Origin: Pseudomonadota bacterium
Lineage (GTDB): Bacteria; Pseudomonadota; Gammaproteobacteria; Burkholderiales; Burkholderiaceae_C
Length of the DNA: 64,000 nucleotides
Direction of reading: 5' to 3'
NCBI GenBank assembly: GCA_020161775.1
Contig: JAIUOW010000006.1
Location: forward strand, 1-64,000
The notes below the pieces were generated by a model. That model ran no database searches, had not been told where the DNA came from, and was given only the letters and a program-made list of their open reading frames with translations. The position numbers and the translations under genes are program-made. Position 1 is the first letter of the stretch. Each line of letters starts with the position of its first letter. Positions 21,101-29,456 of this stretch are shown here, one piece after another.

Positions 21101-24100
21101 TCAGCACGGTGGGTGGCGCCGCCGTCACACCCGGGCCTGCCGCCGGGGGCCATGCCGGCGCCATCACCGTCACCAACAATTCCACCATCAGCGGCGCCAT
21201 CGCCCTGGGCGCACTCACCACCACCGGGGGCGCGGCGTTTGGCACGGGCACCGGCGGCACCACGGGCGCCATCAACGTCACCAACAGTGCCTCCGGCCTG
21301 GCCCTGGGCACGGGCGCCATCACCGCCACCGGCACCACCAACGGCGCGGGCGCCAACGTCACGCTGGCCTCGCAGGGCGCGGTCAATGTGGCAGGGCTGA
21401 TCAACACCAATGGCGGCGCGCGCGGCACCGGCGTGGTCGGCCCCGGCATGGCCGCGGGCAACATCACCATCACGGGTTTGAACAATTCCGTCACCGGTGC
21501 CATCACCGCCAATGGCGCCGCCGCGCTGGGCGCCAACCAGAGCGGCGGCAACGCAGGCGCGGTGTCCATCACCGGCACCGGCACGCTGAACACTGGCGCC
21601 ATCACCGCCACCGGCGGGCGGGCGTTGGGAACGGGCTCCGGCGGCGATGGCGGCACCATCACCTTGAGCGGCAGCAATGCGACCGTCGGCGCGTTGAGCA
21701 CGGCAGGGCTGACCAGCAGCAGTTCCCGTGGCGGCGACATCACCATCACCACCTCTGGCACATTGGCCGTGGGCACGGTGGCAACCACCGGCGGCGCAGC
21801 CATCACCGGTGGCAACCCCGGCCGCAACGCGGGCAATGTGACGATCAACGCGGGCGGTGCGATCACAGCCCTGGGTGCAATCACTGCCAGCGGCAGCGCG
21901 GGCGTGACCAGCGGCGTGGGCGGGCACGGCGGCACCGTCTCCGTCACGGCCGCTGGCGGCATCGCTGGTGCCGCCATCACCGCCAGCGGCGGCGCTGGCG
22001 TGGGCACCAACATGGCTGGCGGCAACGCGGGTTCCATCACCGTTGCCAACAGTGGCTCGGGCAATATCACCACCGGCGCGCTCGCTTCCTCCACCGGTGC
22101 GGCCACCGGCACTGGTGCTGCCGGCACCGCAGCCGCCATCAGCATCACCAACACCGCCACCGGCGGCGCCATCACCACCGCGGCCATCACCACCACCGGC
22201 GGCACCAAGGGCCACGGCGGCAGCGTCACGCTGGATGCGCTGGGCGCCGTGTCCACCGGCGCCGCAGGCAACATCAATACCGCTGGCGGCACCACCATCA
22301 CCGGCAACGCCGGGCGCAATGCCGGCTCGGTCACCATCTCCGGTGAGTCTTTCTCCTCGGGCACCGGCACCATCACCGCTTCGGGCACGGCAGGCCTGGG
22401 TGCCAGTCAGGCCGGTGGCGCTGGCGCCAATGTGCAGATCACCACCACCGGTGCGGTCACCACCGGTGCGATCAGCACGGTGGGTGGCGCCGCCGTCACA
22501 CCCGGGCCTGCCGCCGGGGGCCATGCCGGCGCCATCACCGTCACCAACAATTCCACCATCAGCGGCGCCATCGCCCTGGGCGCACTCACCACCACCGGGG
22601 GCGCGGCGTTTGGCACGGGCACCGGCGGCACCACGGGCGCCATCAACGTCACCAACAGTGCCTCCGGCCTGGCCCTGGGCACGGGCGCCATCACCGCCAC
22701 CGGCACCACCAACGGCGCGGGCGCCAACGTCACGCTGGCCTCGCAGGGCGCGGTCAATGTGGCAGGGCTGATCAACACCAATGGCGGCGCGCGCGGCACC
22801 GGCGTGGTCGGCCCCGGCATGGCCGCGGGCAACATCACCATCACGGGTTTGAACAATTCCGTCACCGGTGCCATCACCGCCAATGGCGCCACGGCCCTGG
22901 GCACGGCGCAGAACGGCGGCGCAGCGGGTGTTGTTTCCATCACCGGCACCGGCACGTTGAACACTGGCGCCATCACCGCCACCGGCGGCATTGCCACCAC
23001 TACCGGCGCCGGTGGCGCAGCCGGCGGCATCACCCTGAGCGGCAGCAACGCCGTGGTCGGCGCCCTGAGCACGGCCGGCGCCAACACCAGCAATGTGCAT
23101 GGCGGCAACATCAGCATCACCACCACCGGTACGCTGTCGGTGGGCACCATCGCCACCGGTGGCGGCACGGCCGTGGCCGGCACCAACCCCGGCCGCAACG
23201 CAGGCAATGTGACGATCAACGCGGGCGGTGCGATCACCGCCCTGGGCGCGATCACCGCCAGCGGCAGCGCGGGCGTGACCAGCGGCATCGGCGGCCATGG
23301 CGGCACGGTTTCCGTCACGGCTGGCGGCGGCGTCGCAGGTGCGGCCATCACCGCCAGCGGCGCAGCCGGCGTGGGCACCAACATGGCTGGCGGCAACGCG
23401 GGCTCCATCACGGTTTCCAACAGCGGCTCGGGCAATATCACCACCGGCGCGCTCGCTTCCTCCACCGGTGCGGCCACCGGCACCGGTGCTGCCGGCATCG
23501 CAGCCGCCATCAGCATCACCAACACCGCCACCGGCGGCGCCATCACCACCGCGGCCATCACCACCACCGGCGGCACCAAGGGCCACGGCGGCAGCGTCAC
23601 CCTGGATGCGCTGGGCGCCGTGTCCACCGGTGCGGCGGGCAACATCAATACCGCCGGTGGCACCACCATCACCGGCAACGCCGGGCGCGATGCCGGCTCG
23701 GTCACCATCTCCGGCGAATCCTTCTCCTCGGGTACCGGCACCATCACCGCTTCGGGCTCCGCGGGCATCGGCACCAACCAGGCGGGGGGTGCGGGCAGCA
23801 CCGTCAGCCTGACGGCCACCGGCGCGCTGAACACGGCAGCCATCACGGCGTCGTCGGGCAATGCCACGGGCACCGGCACCGGCGGCACGCCAGGCAGCAT
23901 CAGCCTGAGCGGCGGCGACGTCACCGCGGGCAACCTGGTGACCACAGGCGGCGCGCGTGGCAACGGCGGCGCGGTCAATGTCACCTCCACTGGCAGCATG
24001 GCGCTGGCCGCGATCACCGCCAGCGCCGGCACCGGCGGCACCACGGCGGGCAACGTCACGCTGACCAGCGGTGGCGCGGTCAGCCAAAGTGGCGGCATTG

Positions 24101-27100
24101 TCGCGGCAGGCCTGGCACTCAACGGCGCGGGCGGCAGCCATGTGCTGCGCCATGCGGGCAATGCCGTCACGACGCTGGCCGCCAATACCGGCAGCATCGA
24201 CTACGCCCAGGCTTCGGCGCTGACCATCGGCACGGTGGGCGTGGCTGGCGTCACCGTCACGGGCAGCGCCAGCATCGAAACCACCGGCGCGGCGTCCAGC
24301 CTGACGCTGGCCAACGCTGTCACGGCGGCGGGCACGGGCAACGCCATCGTGCTGAAAGCCAGCTCCAGCAACGCGGCCGGCGTTGCCACCGGCGGCCAGA
24401 TCATCAACAGCGTGGGCGCGGGTGGCATCGTGGCCTCGGCGGGCCGTTACCTGGCCTACAGCGGCAACCCGTCGGTCACCACCGAGGGCGTGACCGGGTA
24501 CAGCAAGCGCTACAACTCCGACGCCTCCTACGTCCCGGCCGGTACGGCCAGCCATTTCCTGTACCGCATCGCGCCAGCGCTCACGGTCACGGCCAACAAC
24601 AAGTCGCGCGTGTATGGCGATGCCAACCCGGTGCTGGATGGCACGGTCACCGGCCTGATTGACGGGGATACTGCTGGCGGCGTGGGCGTGGGTTACAGCA
24701 CCACCGCCGTGGCCAACACGGCCGTGGCGGCGGGCCCCGTCGCTATCACCGCGGCCGCAACCAACCTGCAGAACTACACGCTCACGCTCAACAACGGCGC
24801 CCTGACCATCACCCCGCGGGCGCTGACGGTGACGGCCACCGGGCAGAACAAGGTATACGACGGCACCACCAACGCCAGCGTGACGCTGGCCGACAACCGG
24901 CTGGCCGGCGACGCCCTGACCCTGGGCAACACCGCTGCGACATTTGCCGACAAGAACGTCGGCGCCGCCAAGGCCGTCAGCGTGACGGGGATCAGCGTGA
25001 CGGGTGCCTCCGCGGCCAACTACACCTTCAATACCACCGCCGCGACCACGGCTGACATCACGGCGCGGGCACTGACCGTGGGCGCCACCGGCCAGAACCG
25101 CGTGTATGACGGCACCACCAACGCCAGCGTGACACTCACTGACAACCGCGTGGCTGGCGACGTACTAACCCTGAGCAACACTGGCGCCAGCTTCGCCAGC
25201 AAAAACGTCGGCACTGCCAAGGCAGTCAACGTCTCGGGCATCAACGTGACCGGCGTCGACGCCGGCAACTACACCTTCAACACCACCGCAGCGACGACGG
25301 CCGACATCACCGCGCGCGCCCTGACGGTCAGCGCAGCGGGCCAGAACAAGGTGTACGACGGCACCACCAATGCCAGCGTGACGCTGGCCGACAACCGCGT
25401 GGCCGGCGACTCGCTGAGCCTGGGCAGCACCGCCGCGAACTTTGCCGACAAGCATGCGGGCACGGCCAAGGCCATCACCGTCAGCGGCATCAGCCTGAGC
25501 GGCGCCGATGCGGCCAACTACACCTTCAACACCACGGCCGCCGCCACGGCCGACATCACCGCGCGTGCACTGACCGTCACTGCGACCGGGCAGAACAAGG
25601 TGTACGACGGCACTGCCAACGCCACGGTGAGCTTCAGCGACAACCGTGTGGCGGGTGACGCCCTGGGCATTTCCTCGGCCGCCAGCTTTGCCGACAAGCA
25701 TGTTGGAACGGCCAAGGCCGTCAGCGTCACCGGCATCAGCTTGACCGGCACCGATGCGGCCAATTACACCGTCAACCCCACGGCAGCGACCACGGCCAGC
25801 ATCACCGCGCGCGCCCTGACCGTGAGCGCCACGGGCCAGAACCGCGTGTATGACGGCACCACCAACGCCGACGTCACGCTCGCCGACAACCGCGTGGCGG
25901 GCGATGCGCTGGACCTGAGCCACACCACGGCAAGCTTTGCCAGCAAGAACGCAGGCACCGCCCGGACCATCAACGTCGCAGGCATCAACGTCACGGGCCT
26001 GGATGCGGGCAACTACACCTTCAACACCACCGCCGCCGCCACGGCCGACATCACCGCGCGCGCGCTGACGGTCAACGCCACCGGCCAGAACAAGGTATAC
26101 GACGGCTCCGCCAACGCCACCGTGACGCTGGGTGACAACCGGGTGGCGGGCGATGCGCTGACCCTGAACCACACGGGCGCCGCCTTCGCCGACAAGAACG
26201 CGGGAGCCGCCAAGGCCGTGAACGTGACCGGCATCAACGTGACTGGCACGGACGCTGCCAATTACAGCTTCAACACCACCGCCACCACCGCGGCCGACAT
26301 CACCGCTCGCGCGCTGACGGTCAGCGCCACCGGCCAGAACCGCGTATACGACGGCAGCACCGCTGCCAGCGTGACGCTGGCTGACAACCGCGTGGCCGGT
26401 GACGTGCTGGACATTGCCTCGACCGCCAGCTTTGCCGACAAGCACGTGGGTGCGGGCAAGACCGTCAGCGTTACAGGCATCAGCGTGACCGGCGCAGACG
26501 CCACCAACTACACCTTCAACACCGTGGCAGCAACGACAGCCAGCATCACGGCCCGCGCCCTGACGGTCAGTGCCACGGGTCAAAACAAGGTGTATGACGG
26601 CACCACCCATGCCAACGTGACGCTGGGTGACAACCGCGTGGCCGGCGACGCGCTGACGCTGAACCACACAAGTGCCGCCTTCACCGATAAAAATGCGGGG
26701 ACCGCCAAGGCGGTGAATGTGAGCGGCATCAACGTCACGGGCCTGGACGCCGCCAACTACACCTTCAACACCACCGCAGCGACGACGGCCGACATCACAC
26801 CCGCCAGCATCACCGCCGTCACCGGCATCACCGCGCAGAACAAGGTGGAGGACGGCACCACCGCCGCCACACTGGTCACAACGGGTGCTGCATTCACGGG
26901 GCAGGTCGCGGGCGATGTGCTGAGCGTCACGGCGGCCACTGGCGCGTTTGATTTGCCCAACCCCGGCACGGCCAGACCGGTCGCCATCACCGGCATCACG
27001 CTGGGCGGCACCCATGCGGGCAACTATGTGCTGACCAACAACACGGCTGCGACCACAGCCGACATCTACGAGGCGGCCACGCCACTGCCACCCGCCCCGC

Positions 27101-27522
27101 CACCGCCACCGCCACCGCCACCTGCACCCAGCCCAGCGCCCACGCCCACGCCCGGCGCACCGGCGCCCGCCCCTGGCCCCGTACCCGCTCCGGCACCCGC
27201 TCCTGCACCCGTTGCCGGATCCGGCGGTGGCGGCGCCATTCCAGGCATGCCAGGGGACGGCAACAACAACAGCGGGGCAGGCACCGTCACAGATACCCCG
27301 CCCGGCACACCACCTTCCCCTACCGCCACGCCAGGCGGCATGGCCACCGTGCCCACTGAACTGGTGCGCTATGCCACGTCCGGCACCAACCCGCTGGGCA
27401 ACTGGACTTTCAACGGCCCGGTGACGCTGGAGTTGCTGCAGCAACTGATGACGGGCAAGCGCCAGGACGCAGCCAATGCCTGCGCATCGGGCAGCGTGGA
27501 CGCTGCGGGCAACTGCAATTAG
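18184..27522 (+). CDS. Giant TpsA exoprotein (filamentous-hemagglutinin type) with MBG and YDG repeats
   Basis: The 3,112-residue protein is the secreted partner of the upstream TpsB. Order of parts: a basic extended N terminus and hydrophobic signal (about 1-60); a TPS domain (about 62-280) with NQSTDKAILNWQSFGI and the IFLVNPAGILFAPGAQV signature; a Gly/Ala/Thr/Ser-rich beta-helix region (to about 2130) containing three 457-residue units; an MBG-type repeat (about 2132-2212); eight YDG repeats of 82-83 residues (2213-2872, core GQNKVYDGTTNASVTL) plus a ninth degenerate one; a proline-rich stretch (about 2965-3020); and a C-terminal tail. The only two cysteines lie in the last 14 residues (ACASGSVDAAGNCN). 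An ATG at codon 39 (18298) gives a more ordinary signal peptide and is an alternative start; neither has a good ribosome-binding site. Likely an adhesin or biofilm fibre. Confidence 0.93.
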   Translation: MTTGSPARRQRGPQAARTVVFQLTRKLRVTYRVGAGVRMSRLLAWLVAPFSSLVLALPAGMTVGAGQVTATRPSAQSLVLNQSTDKAILNWQSFGIAAGEAVRFVQPGAGSVALNRVTGGDPSAIFGSLSANGQIFLVNPAGILFAPGAQVNAGSIVASTLSLSNSDFLAGRYQFGGTSGAGVSNAGTINAARGGYVLLAAPQVSNSGSISADAGSVGLVAGQRVAIDTSGAGLVRFSVDAAAVHAAASNSGTLAAPGGQVAMLASSLGDAMATVVNQTGVIRAESAVERDGMIVLSGGANGVTRLAGTLNAAGQAGRNGGTVHVLGDKVELTGTARIDASGPAGGGTVLVGGDWQGKNPDIANAARTHIGAGAVLLADASGRGDGGKVVVWADGDTRQLGAISARGGPQGGNGGMVEVSGKQLLDLRGTIDVAAPQGRGGKVLLDPQDILINTSTQTAPPSNGNGTPDVAFADLPDPGTYTVQVADVTGYSELYLQANRNITVASALAMAAGNSVRFEAGNTIAVNAALSASGGVRLDAANITSTAAGTISATGAANTNAGNVTLNATGGVSLAGNVSATGGTASGTNPGRNGGTISITGTTVALGAATLTASGSNAVGATSNPGGAGGTITLNATNGITGTGAITASGGNGITGPANGGAAGTITIANNTAGNITVGALSARSGNGVTTGAGGAAGSISVTNTASGASLGTGNINTSGGSNGSSGTVTLDSAGNLSAGTITTTGGTAITGGNPGRNAGNVTINAGGAITALGAITASGSAGVTSGVGGHGGTVSVTAAGGIAGAAITASGGAGVGTNMAGGNAGSITVANSGSGNITTGALASSTGAATGTGAAGTAAAISITNTATGGAITTAAITTTGGTKGHGGSVTLDALGAVSTGAAGNINTAGGTTITGNAGRNAGSVTISGESFSSGTGTITASGTAGLGASQAGGAGANVQITTTGAVTTGAISTVGGAAVTPGPAAGGHAGAITVTNNSTISGAIALGALTTTGGAAFGTGTGGTTGAINVTNSASGLALGTGAITATGTTNGAGANVTLASQGAVNVAGLINTNGGARGTGVVGPGMAAGNITITGLNNSVTGAITANGAAALGANQSGGNAGAVSITGTGTLNTGAITATGGRALGTGSGGDGGTITLSGSNATVGALSTAGLTSSSSRGGDITITTSGTLAVGTVATTGGAAITGGNPGRNAGNVTINAGGAITALGAITASGSAGVTSGVGGHGGTVSVTAAGGIAGAAITASGGAGVGTNMAGGNAGSITVANSGSGNITTGALASSTGAATGTGAAGTAAAISITNTATGGAITTAAITTTGGTKGHGGSVTLDALGAVSTGAAGNINTAGGTTITGNAGRNAGSVTISGESFSSGTGTITASGTAGLGASQAGGAGANVQITTTGAVTTGAISTVGGAAVTPGPAAGGHAGAITVTNNSTISGAIALGALTTTGGAAFGTGTGGTTGAINVTNSASGLALGTGAITATGTTNGAGANVTLASQGAVNVAGLINTNGGARGTGVVGPGMAAGNITITGLNNSVTGAITANGATALGTAQNGGAAGVVSITGTGTLNTGAITATGGIATTTGAGGAAGGITLSGSNAVVGALSTAGANTSNVHGGNISITTTGTLSVGTIATGGGTAVAGTNPGRNAGNVTINAGGAITALGAITASGSAGVTSGIGGHGGTVSVTAGGGVAGAAITASGAAGVGTNMAGGNAGSITVSNSGSGNITTGALASSTGAATGTGAAGIAAAISITNTATGGAITTAAITTTGGTKGHGGSVTLDALGAVSTGAAGNINTAGGTTITGNAGRDAGSVTISGESFSSGTGTITASGSAGIGTNQAGGAGSTVSLTATGALNTAAITASSGNATGTGTGGTPGSISLSGGDVTAGNLVTTGGARGNGGAVNVTSTGSMALAAITASAGTGGTTAGNVTLTSGGAVSQSGGIVAAGLALNGAGGSHVLRHAGNAVTTLAANTGSIDYAQASALTIGTVGVAGVTVTGSASIETTGAASSLTLANAVTAAGTGNAIVLKASSSNAAGVATGGQIINSVGAGGIVASAGRYLAYSGNPSVTTEGVTGYSKRYNSDASYVPAGTASHFLYRIAPALTVTANNKSRVYGDANPVLDGTVTGLIDGDTAGGVGVGYSTTAVANTAVAAGPVAITAAATNLQNYTLTLNNGALTITPRALTVTATGQNKVYDGTTNASVTLADNRLAGDALTLGNTAATFADKNVGAAKAVSVTGISVTGASAANYTFNTTAATTADITARALTVGATGQNRVYDGTTNASVTLTDNRVAGDVLTLSNTGASFASKNVGTAKAVNVSGINVTGVDAGNYTFNTTAATTADITARALTVSAAGQNKVYDGTTNASVTLADNRVAGDSLSLGSTAANFADKHAGTAKAITVSGISLSGADAANYTFNTTAAATADITARALTVTATGQNKVYDGTANATVSFSDNRVAGDALGISSAASFADKHVGTAKAVSVTGISLTGTDAANYTVNPTAATTASITARALTVSATGQNRVYDGTTNADVTLADNRVAGDALDLSHTTASFASKNAGTARTINVAGINVTGLDAGNYTFNTTAAATADITARALTVNATGQNKVYDGSANATVTLGDNRVAGDALTLNHTGAAFADKNAGAAKAVNVTGINVTGTDAANYSFNTTATTAADITARALTVSATGQNRVYDGSTAASVTLADNRVAGDVLDIASTASFADKHVGAGKTVSVTGISVTGADATNYTFNTVAATTASITARALTVSATGQNKVYDGTTHANVTLGDNRVAGDALTLNHTSAAFTDKNAGTAKAVNVSGINVTGLDAANYTFNTTAATTADITPASITAVTGITAQNKVEDGTTAATLVTTGAAFTGQVAGDVLSVTAATGAFDLPNPGTARPVAITGITLGGTHAGNYVLTNNTAATTADIYEAATPLPPAPPPPPPPPPAPSPAPTPTPGAPAPAPGPVPAPAPAPAPVAGSGGGGAIPGMPGDGNNNSGAGTVTDTPPGTPPSPTATPGGMATVPTELVRYATSGTNPLGNWTFNGPVTLELLQQLMTGKRQDAANACASGSVDAAGNCN
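20430..23780 (+). repeat. 1,371-bp tandem repeat in tpsA (two full units and a partial third)
   Basis: Units begin near 20430, 21801 and 23172, an exact period of 1,371 bp (457 codons). Units 1 and 2 have the same protein sequence and nearly the same DNA over about 1,091 bp (20430-21520 and 21801-22891), with only a few synonymous changes near the left end. Their remaining 280 bp (21521-21800 and 22892-23171) are clearly related but diverged. Unit 3 keeps register to about 23760 with many substitutions, then the similarity ends. The sharp boundary inside each unit suggests gene conversion. Confidence 0.93.
24820..26799 (+). repeat. Eight tandem YDG-domain repeats (246-249 bp each) in tpsA
   Basis: Each unit encodes A-L-T-V-x-A-x-G-Q-N-(K/R)-V-Y-D-G, then a VTLxDNRxAGD stretch, a FADKN/FASKN segment, and NYTFNTTAATTADITAR or a close variant. 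Units start at 24820 and recur about every 82-83 codons. They differ from each other at many positions, so this array is older than the 1,371-bp duplication. A ninth, degenerate unit (26800-27069, QNKVEDGTTAATL) follows, and an MBG-type unit precedes the array. Confidence 0.92.
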
Positions 27523-27605
27523 GACCACCGCCTGGCCGCGCGGCGGCGGACGGGCATTTTGCGGATAAGCTAGCGGCATAAAAACAGTCGCTGGCATTTT
27601 CTCAA

Positions 27606-27630
27606 GGCCGCTGCTCACCAGCGGCCCTTT
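27606..27630 (+). terminator. GC hairpin between tpsA and the ABC operon
   Basis: GGCCGCTG and CAGCGGCC form an eight-pair stem around CTCAC, followed by CTTTG. It sits 83 bp after tpsA and ends only 10 bp before the ATG of the permease gene, which has no clear Shine-Dalgarno sequence. It may be a weak terminator for tpsA or a structure affecting initiation of the permease gene. Confidence 0.5.
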
Positions 27631-27639
27631 GCATTACAA

Positions 27640-28590
27640 ATGAGTCTTTTCCTGCTCAAGCGCCTCGTGACCCTGATCGCCACCCTGATCGGGGCGTCGG
27701 TGGTGGTGTTCCTGGTGCTGGAGATCCTGCCCGGCAATGCCGCGCAGATCCTGATGGGCCCCGACGCCACGCCGGATGCCGTGGCGGCGCTGGCCACCAA
27801 GCTGGGCCTGGACCAACCCGCAGCGCAGCGCTACTGGGACTGGATCACGGGCCTGCTCAGCGGTGACCTGGGTATCAGCTACGCCTACAGCACGCCGGTG
27901 TCCGAGCTGGTGCTGGAGCGGCTGACCGTGACCGTGCCGCTGGCCTTCATGGCCATGGCGATCACCACGGTGCTGGCGCTGGCCGCCGGCATCTATGCAG
28001 CCGCGCGGCACAACAAGCTGGGTGACGTGGGCCTGATGGGCCTCACGCAGGTGGGCATTGCGATCCCCAATTTCTGGTTTGCGATCCTGCTGATCCTGCT
28101 GTTCTCGGTGCACCTCAAATGGTTCTCGGCGGGCGGCTTCCCGGGCTGGGAAGACGGCGTGCTGGACGGCCTGCGCGCGCTGCTGCTGCCTGCCATTTCG
28201 CTGGCCGTGGTGCAGGCCGCCATCCTGGCGCGCATCACGCGTTCGGCCGTGCTGGAGGTGCTGCGTGAAGATTTCGTGCGCACCGCACGGGCCAAAGGCC
28301 TGTCGCAGCGCGCCACGCTGTGGGGCCATGTGCTGCGCAATGCGCTGATCCCGGTGATCACCGTCATGGGCCTGCAGTTTGCAGAGCTGCTGGCCGGCAC
28401 CATCGTGGTGGAAAACGTGTTTTACCTGCCGGGCCTGGGCCGGCTGATCTTCCAGTCCATCTCCAACCGCGACGTGATCGTGGTGCGCAACTGCGTGATG
28501 CTGCTGGCGGCCATGGTGGTCATTGTGAACTTCATCGTGGATGTGCTCTACGCCGTGATTGACCCGCGCGTGAAGGCCAGCGACATATGA
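27640..28590 (+). CDS. Peptide/nickel-type ABC transporter permease (DppB/OppB family)
   Basis: The 316-residue inner-membrane protein starts with the DppB-like helix FLLKRLVTLIATLIGASVVVF, has about six transmembrane segments, and carries the permease-ATPase coupling region EDFVRTARAKGLSQRATLWGHVLRNALIP, which is the EAA-type loop. It opens a rightward operon: the downstream permease starts inside its stop codon (ATGA). The DppB/OppB family imports di- and oligopeptides, nickel chelates, glutathione and similar ligands; the substrate here cannot be assigned from sequence. Confidence 0.93.
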   Translation: MSLFLLKRLVTLIATLIGASVVVFLVLEILPGNAAQILMGPDATPDAVAALATKLGLDQPAAQRYWDWITGLLSGDLGISYAYSTPVSELVLERLTVTVPLAFMAMAITTVLALAAGIYAAARHNKLGDVGLMGLTQVGIAIPNFWFAILLILLFSVHLKWFSAGGFPGWEDGVLDGLRALLLPAISLAVVQAAILARITRSAVLEVLREDFVRTARAKGLSQRATLWGHVLRNALIPVITVMGLQFAELLAGTIVVENVFYLPGLGRLIFQSISNRDVIVVRNCVMLLAAMVVIVNFIVDVLYAVIDPRVKASDI

Positions 28591-29456
28591 CCACCATCAC
28601 CGCATTGCCTACCCAGGCCGCACCAGGCTTCTGGAAGCGCGCCCTGGGCCACCGCGCCTTCGTCATCGGCGCCGTATTGACCTTGCTGCTGATCGCCATG
28701 GCCGGCCTGTCGCTGGTATGGACGCCCGGCTCGCCCTACGACGTGCAGATGGACAAGAAGCTGCTGCCCCCCGGCGCGCAGCACTGGCTGGGCACCGACC
28801 CGTATGGCCGTGACGTGGCATCGCTGCTGCTGGTGGGCGCGCGCAGCTCCATCCTGGTGGGCGTGATCGCGGTGGGCATCGGCCTGGTGGTGGGCACCGC
28901 GCTGGGCCTGCTGGCCGCGGCGCGCCGCGGCTGGGTCGAGGAAGCCATCATGCGGCTGTCGGACTTCAGCTTTGCGTTCCCGGCCATCCTGTCGGCCATC
29001 ATGATGACGGCCGTGTTCGGCGCGGGCATTGTCAACGCCATCATCGCCATTGGCATCTACAACATCCCCACCTTCGCGCGCATCACGCGCGCGTCGGCCA
29101 ACGCCATCTGGTCGCGCGAATTTGTATTGGCCGCGCGCGCCTGCGGCAAGGGCGCGTTCAGCATCACGATGGAGCACGTGCTGCCCAACATCGCCTCGGT
29201 GCTGATCGTGCAGGCCACCATCCGCTTTGCCATTGCCATCCTGGCCGAGGCCGCGCTGTCCTACCTGGGCCTGGGCACGCAGCCGCCCCAGCCCTCCTGG
29301 GGCCGCATGCTGAGCGAGGCGCAAACGCTGATGTTCCAGGCGCCGCTGCTGGCGGTGTTCCCGGGTCTGGCCATCGCGTTCGCGGTACTGGGCCTGAACC
29401 TGCTGGGCGACGGCCTGCGCGACCTGCTGGACCCCCGGCTTGCAAGGAAACGCTGA
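28587..29456 (+). CDS. Peptide/nickel-type ABC transporter permease (DppC/OppC family)
   Basis: Partner permease of 289 residues, with an N-terminal cytoplasmic segment, a first helix (FVIGAVLTLLLIAMAGLSLVW), the DppC hallmark LGTDPYGRDVASLLLVGARSS, and the EAA loop SREFVLAARACGKGAFSITMEHVLPN. The end AIAFAVLGLNLLGDGLRDLLDPR is typical. Its start overlaps the upstream permease stop by 4 bp and its stop overlaps the following ATPase start by one base, so all are almost certainly co-translated. Confidence 0.94.
   Translation: MTTITALPTQAAPGFWKRALGHRAFVIGAVLTLLLIAMAGLSLVWTPGSPYDVQMDKKLLPPGAQHWLGTDPYGRDVASLLLVGARSSILVGVIAVGIGLVVGTALGLLAAARRGWVEEAIMRLSDFSFAFPAILSAIMMTAVFGAGIVNAIIAIGIYNIPTFARITRASANAIWSREFVLAARACGKGAFSITMEHVLPNIASVLIVQATIRFAIAILAEAALSYLGLGTQPPQPSWGRMLSEAQTLMFQAPLLAVFPGLAIAFAVLGLNLLGDGLRDLLDPRLARKR

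Noticed and set aside
19039-24555. An 1,838-codon open frame on the minus strand across most of the tpsA repeat region
   Set aside because: The repeat-rich, strongly GC-biased codons of tpsA leave the opposite strand free of stops. The predicted protein is a low-complexity Gly/Ala/Arg string with no domain, and there is no ribosome-binding site. TpsA has clear TPS, MBG and YDG domains in the plus frame.
24820-26799. Regular 246-249-bp periodicity that could suggest a CRISPR-like or satellite array
   Set aside because: Repeat units are far too long for CRISPR, have no separate spacers, and stay in one reading frame encoding YDG domains.
27100-27135. CCACCG-type microsatellite in the proline-rich segment of tpsA as a phase-variation switch
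   Set aside because: The unit is a multiple of three bases, so slippage would change only the number of prolines and would not switch the gene off.
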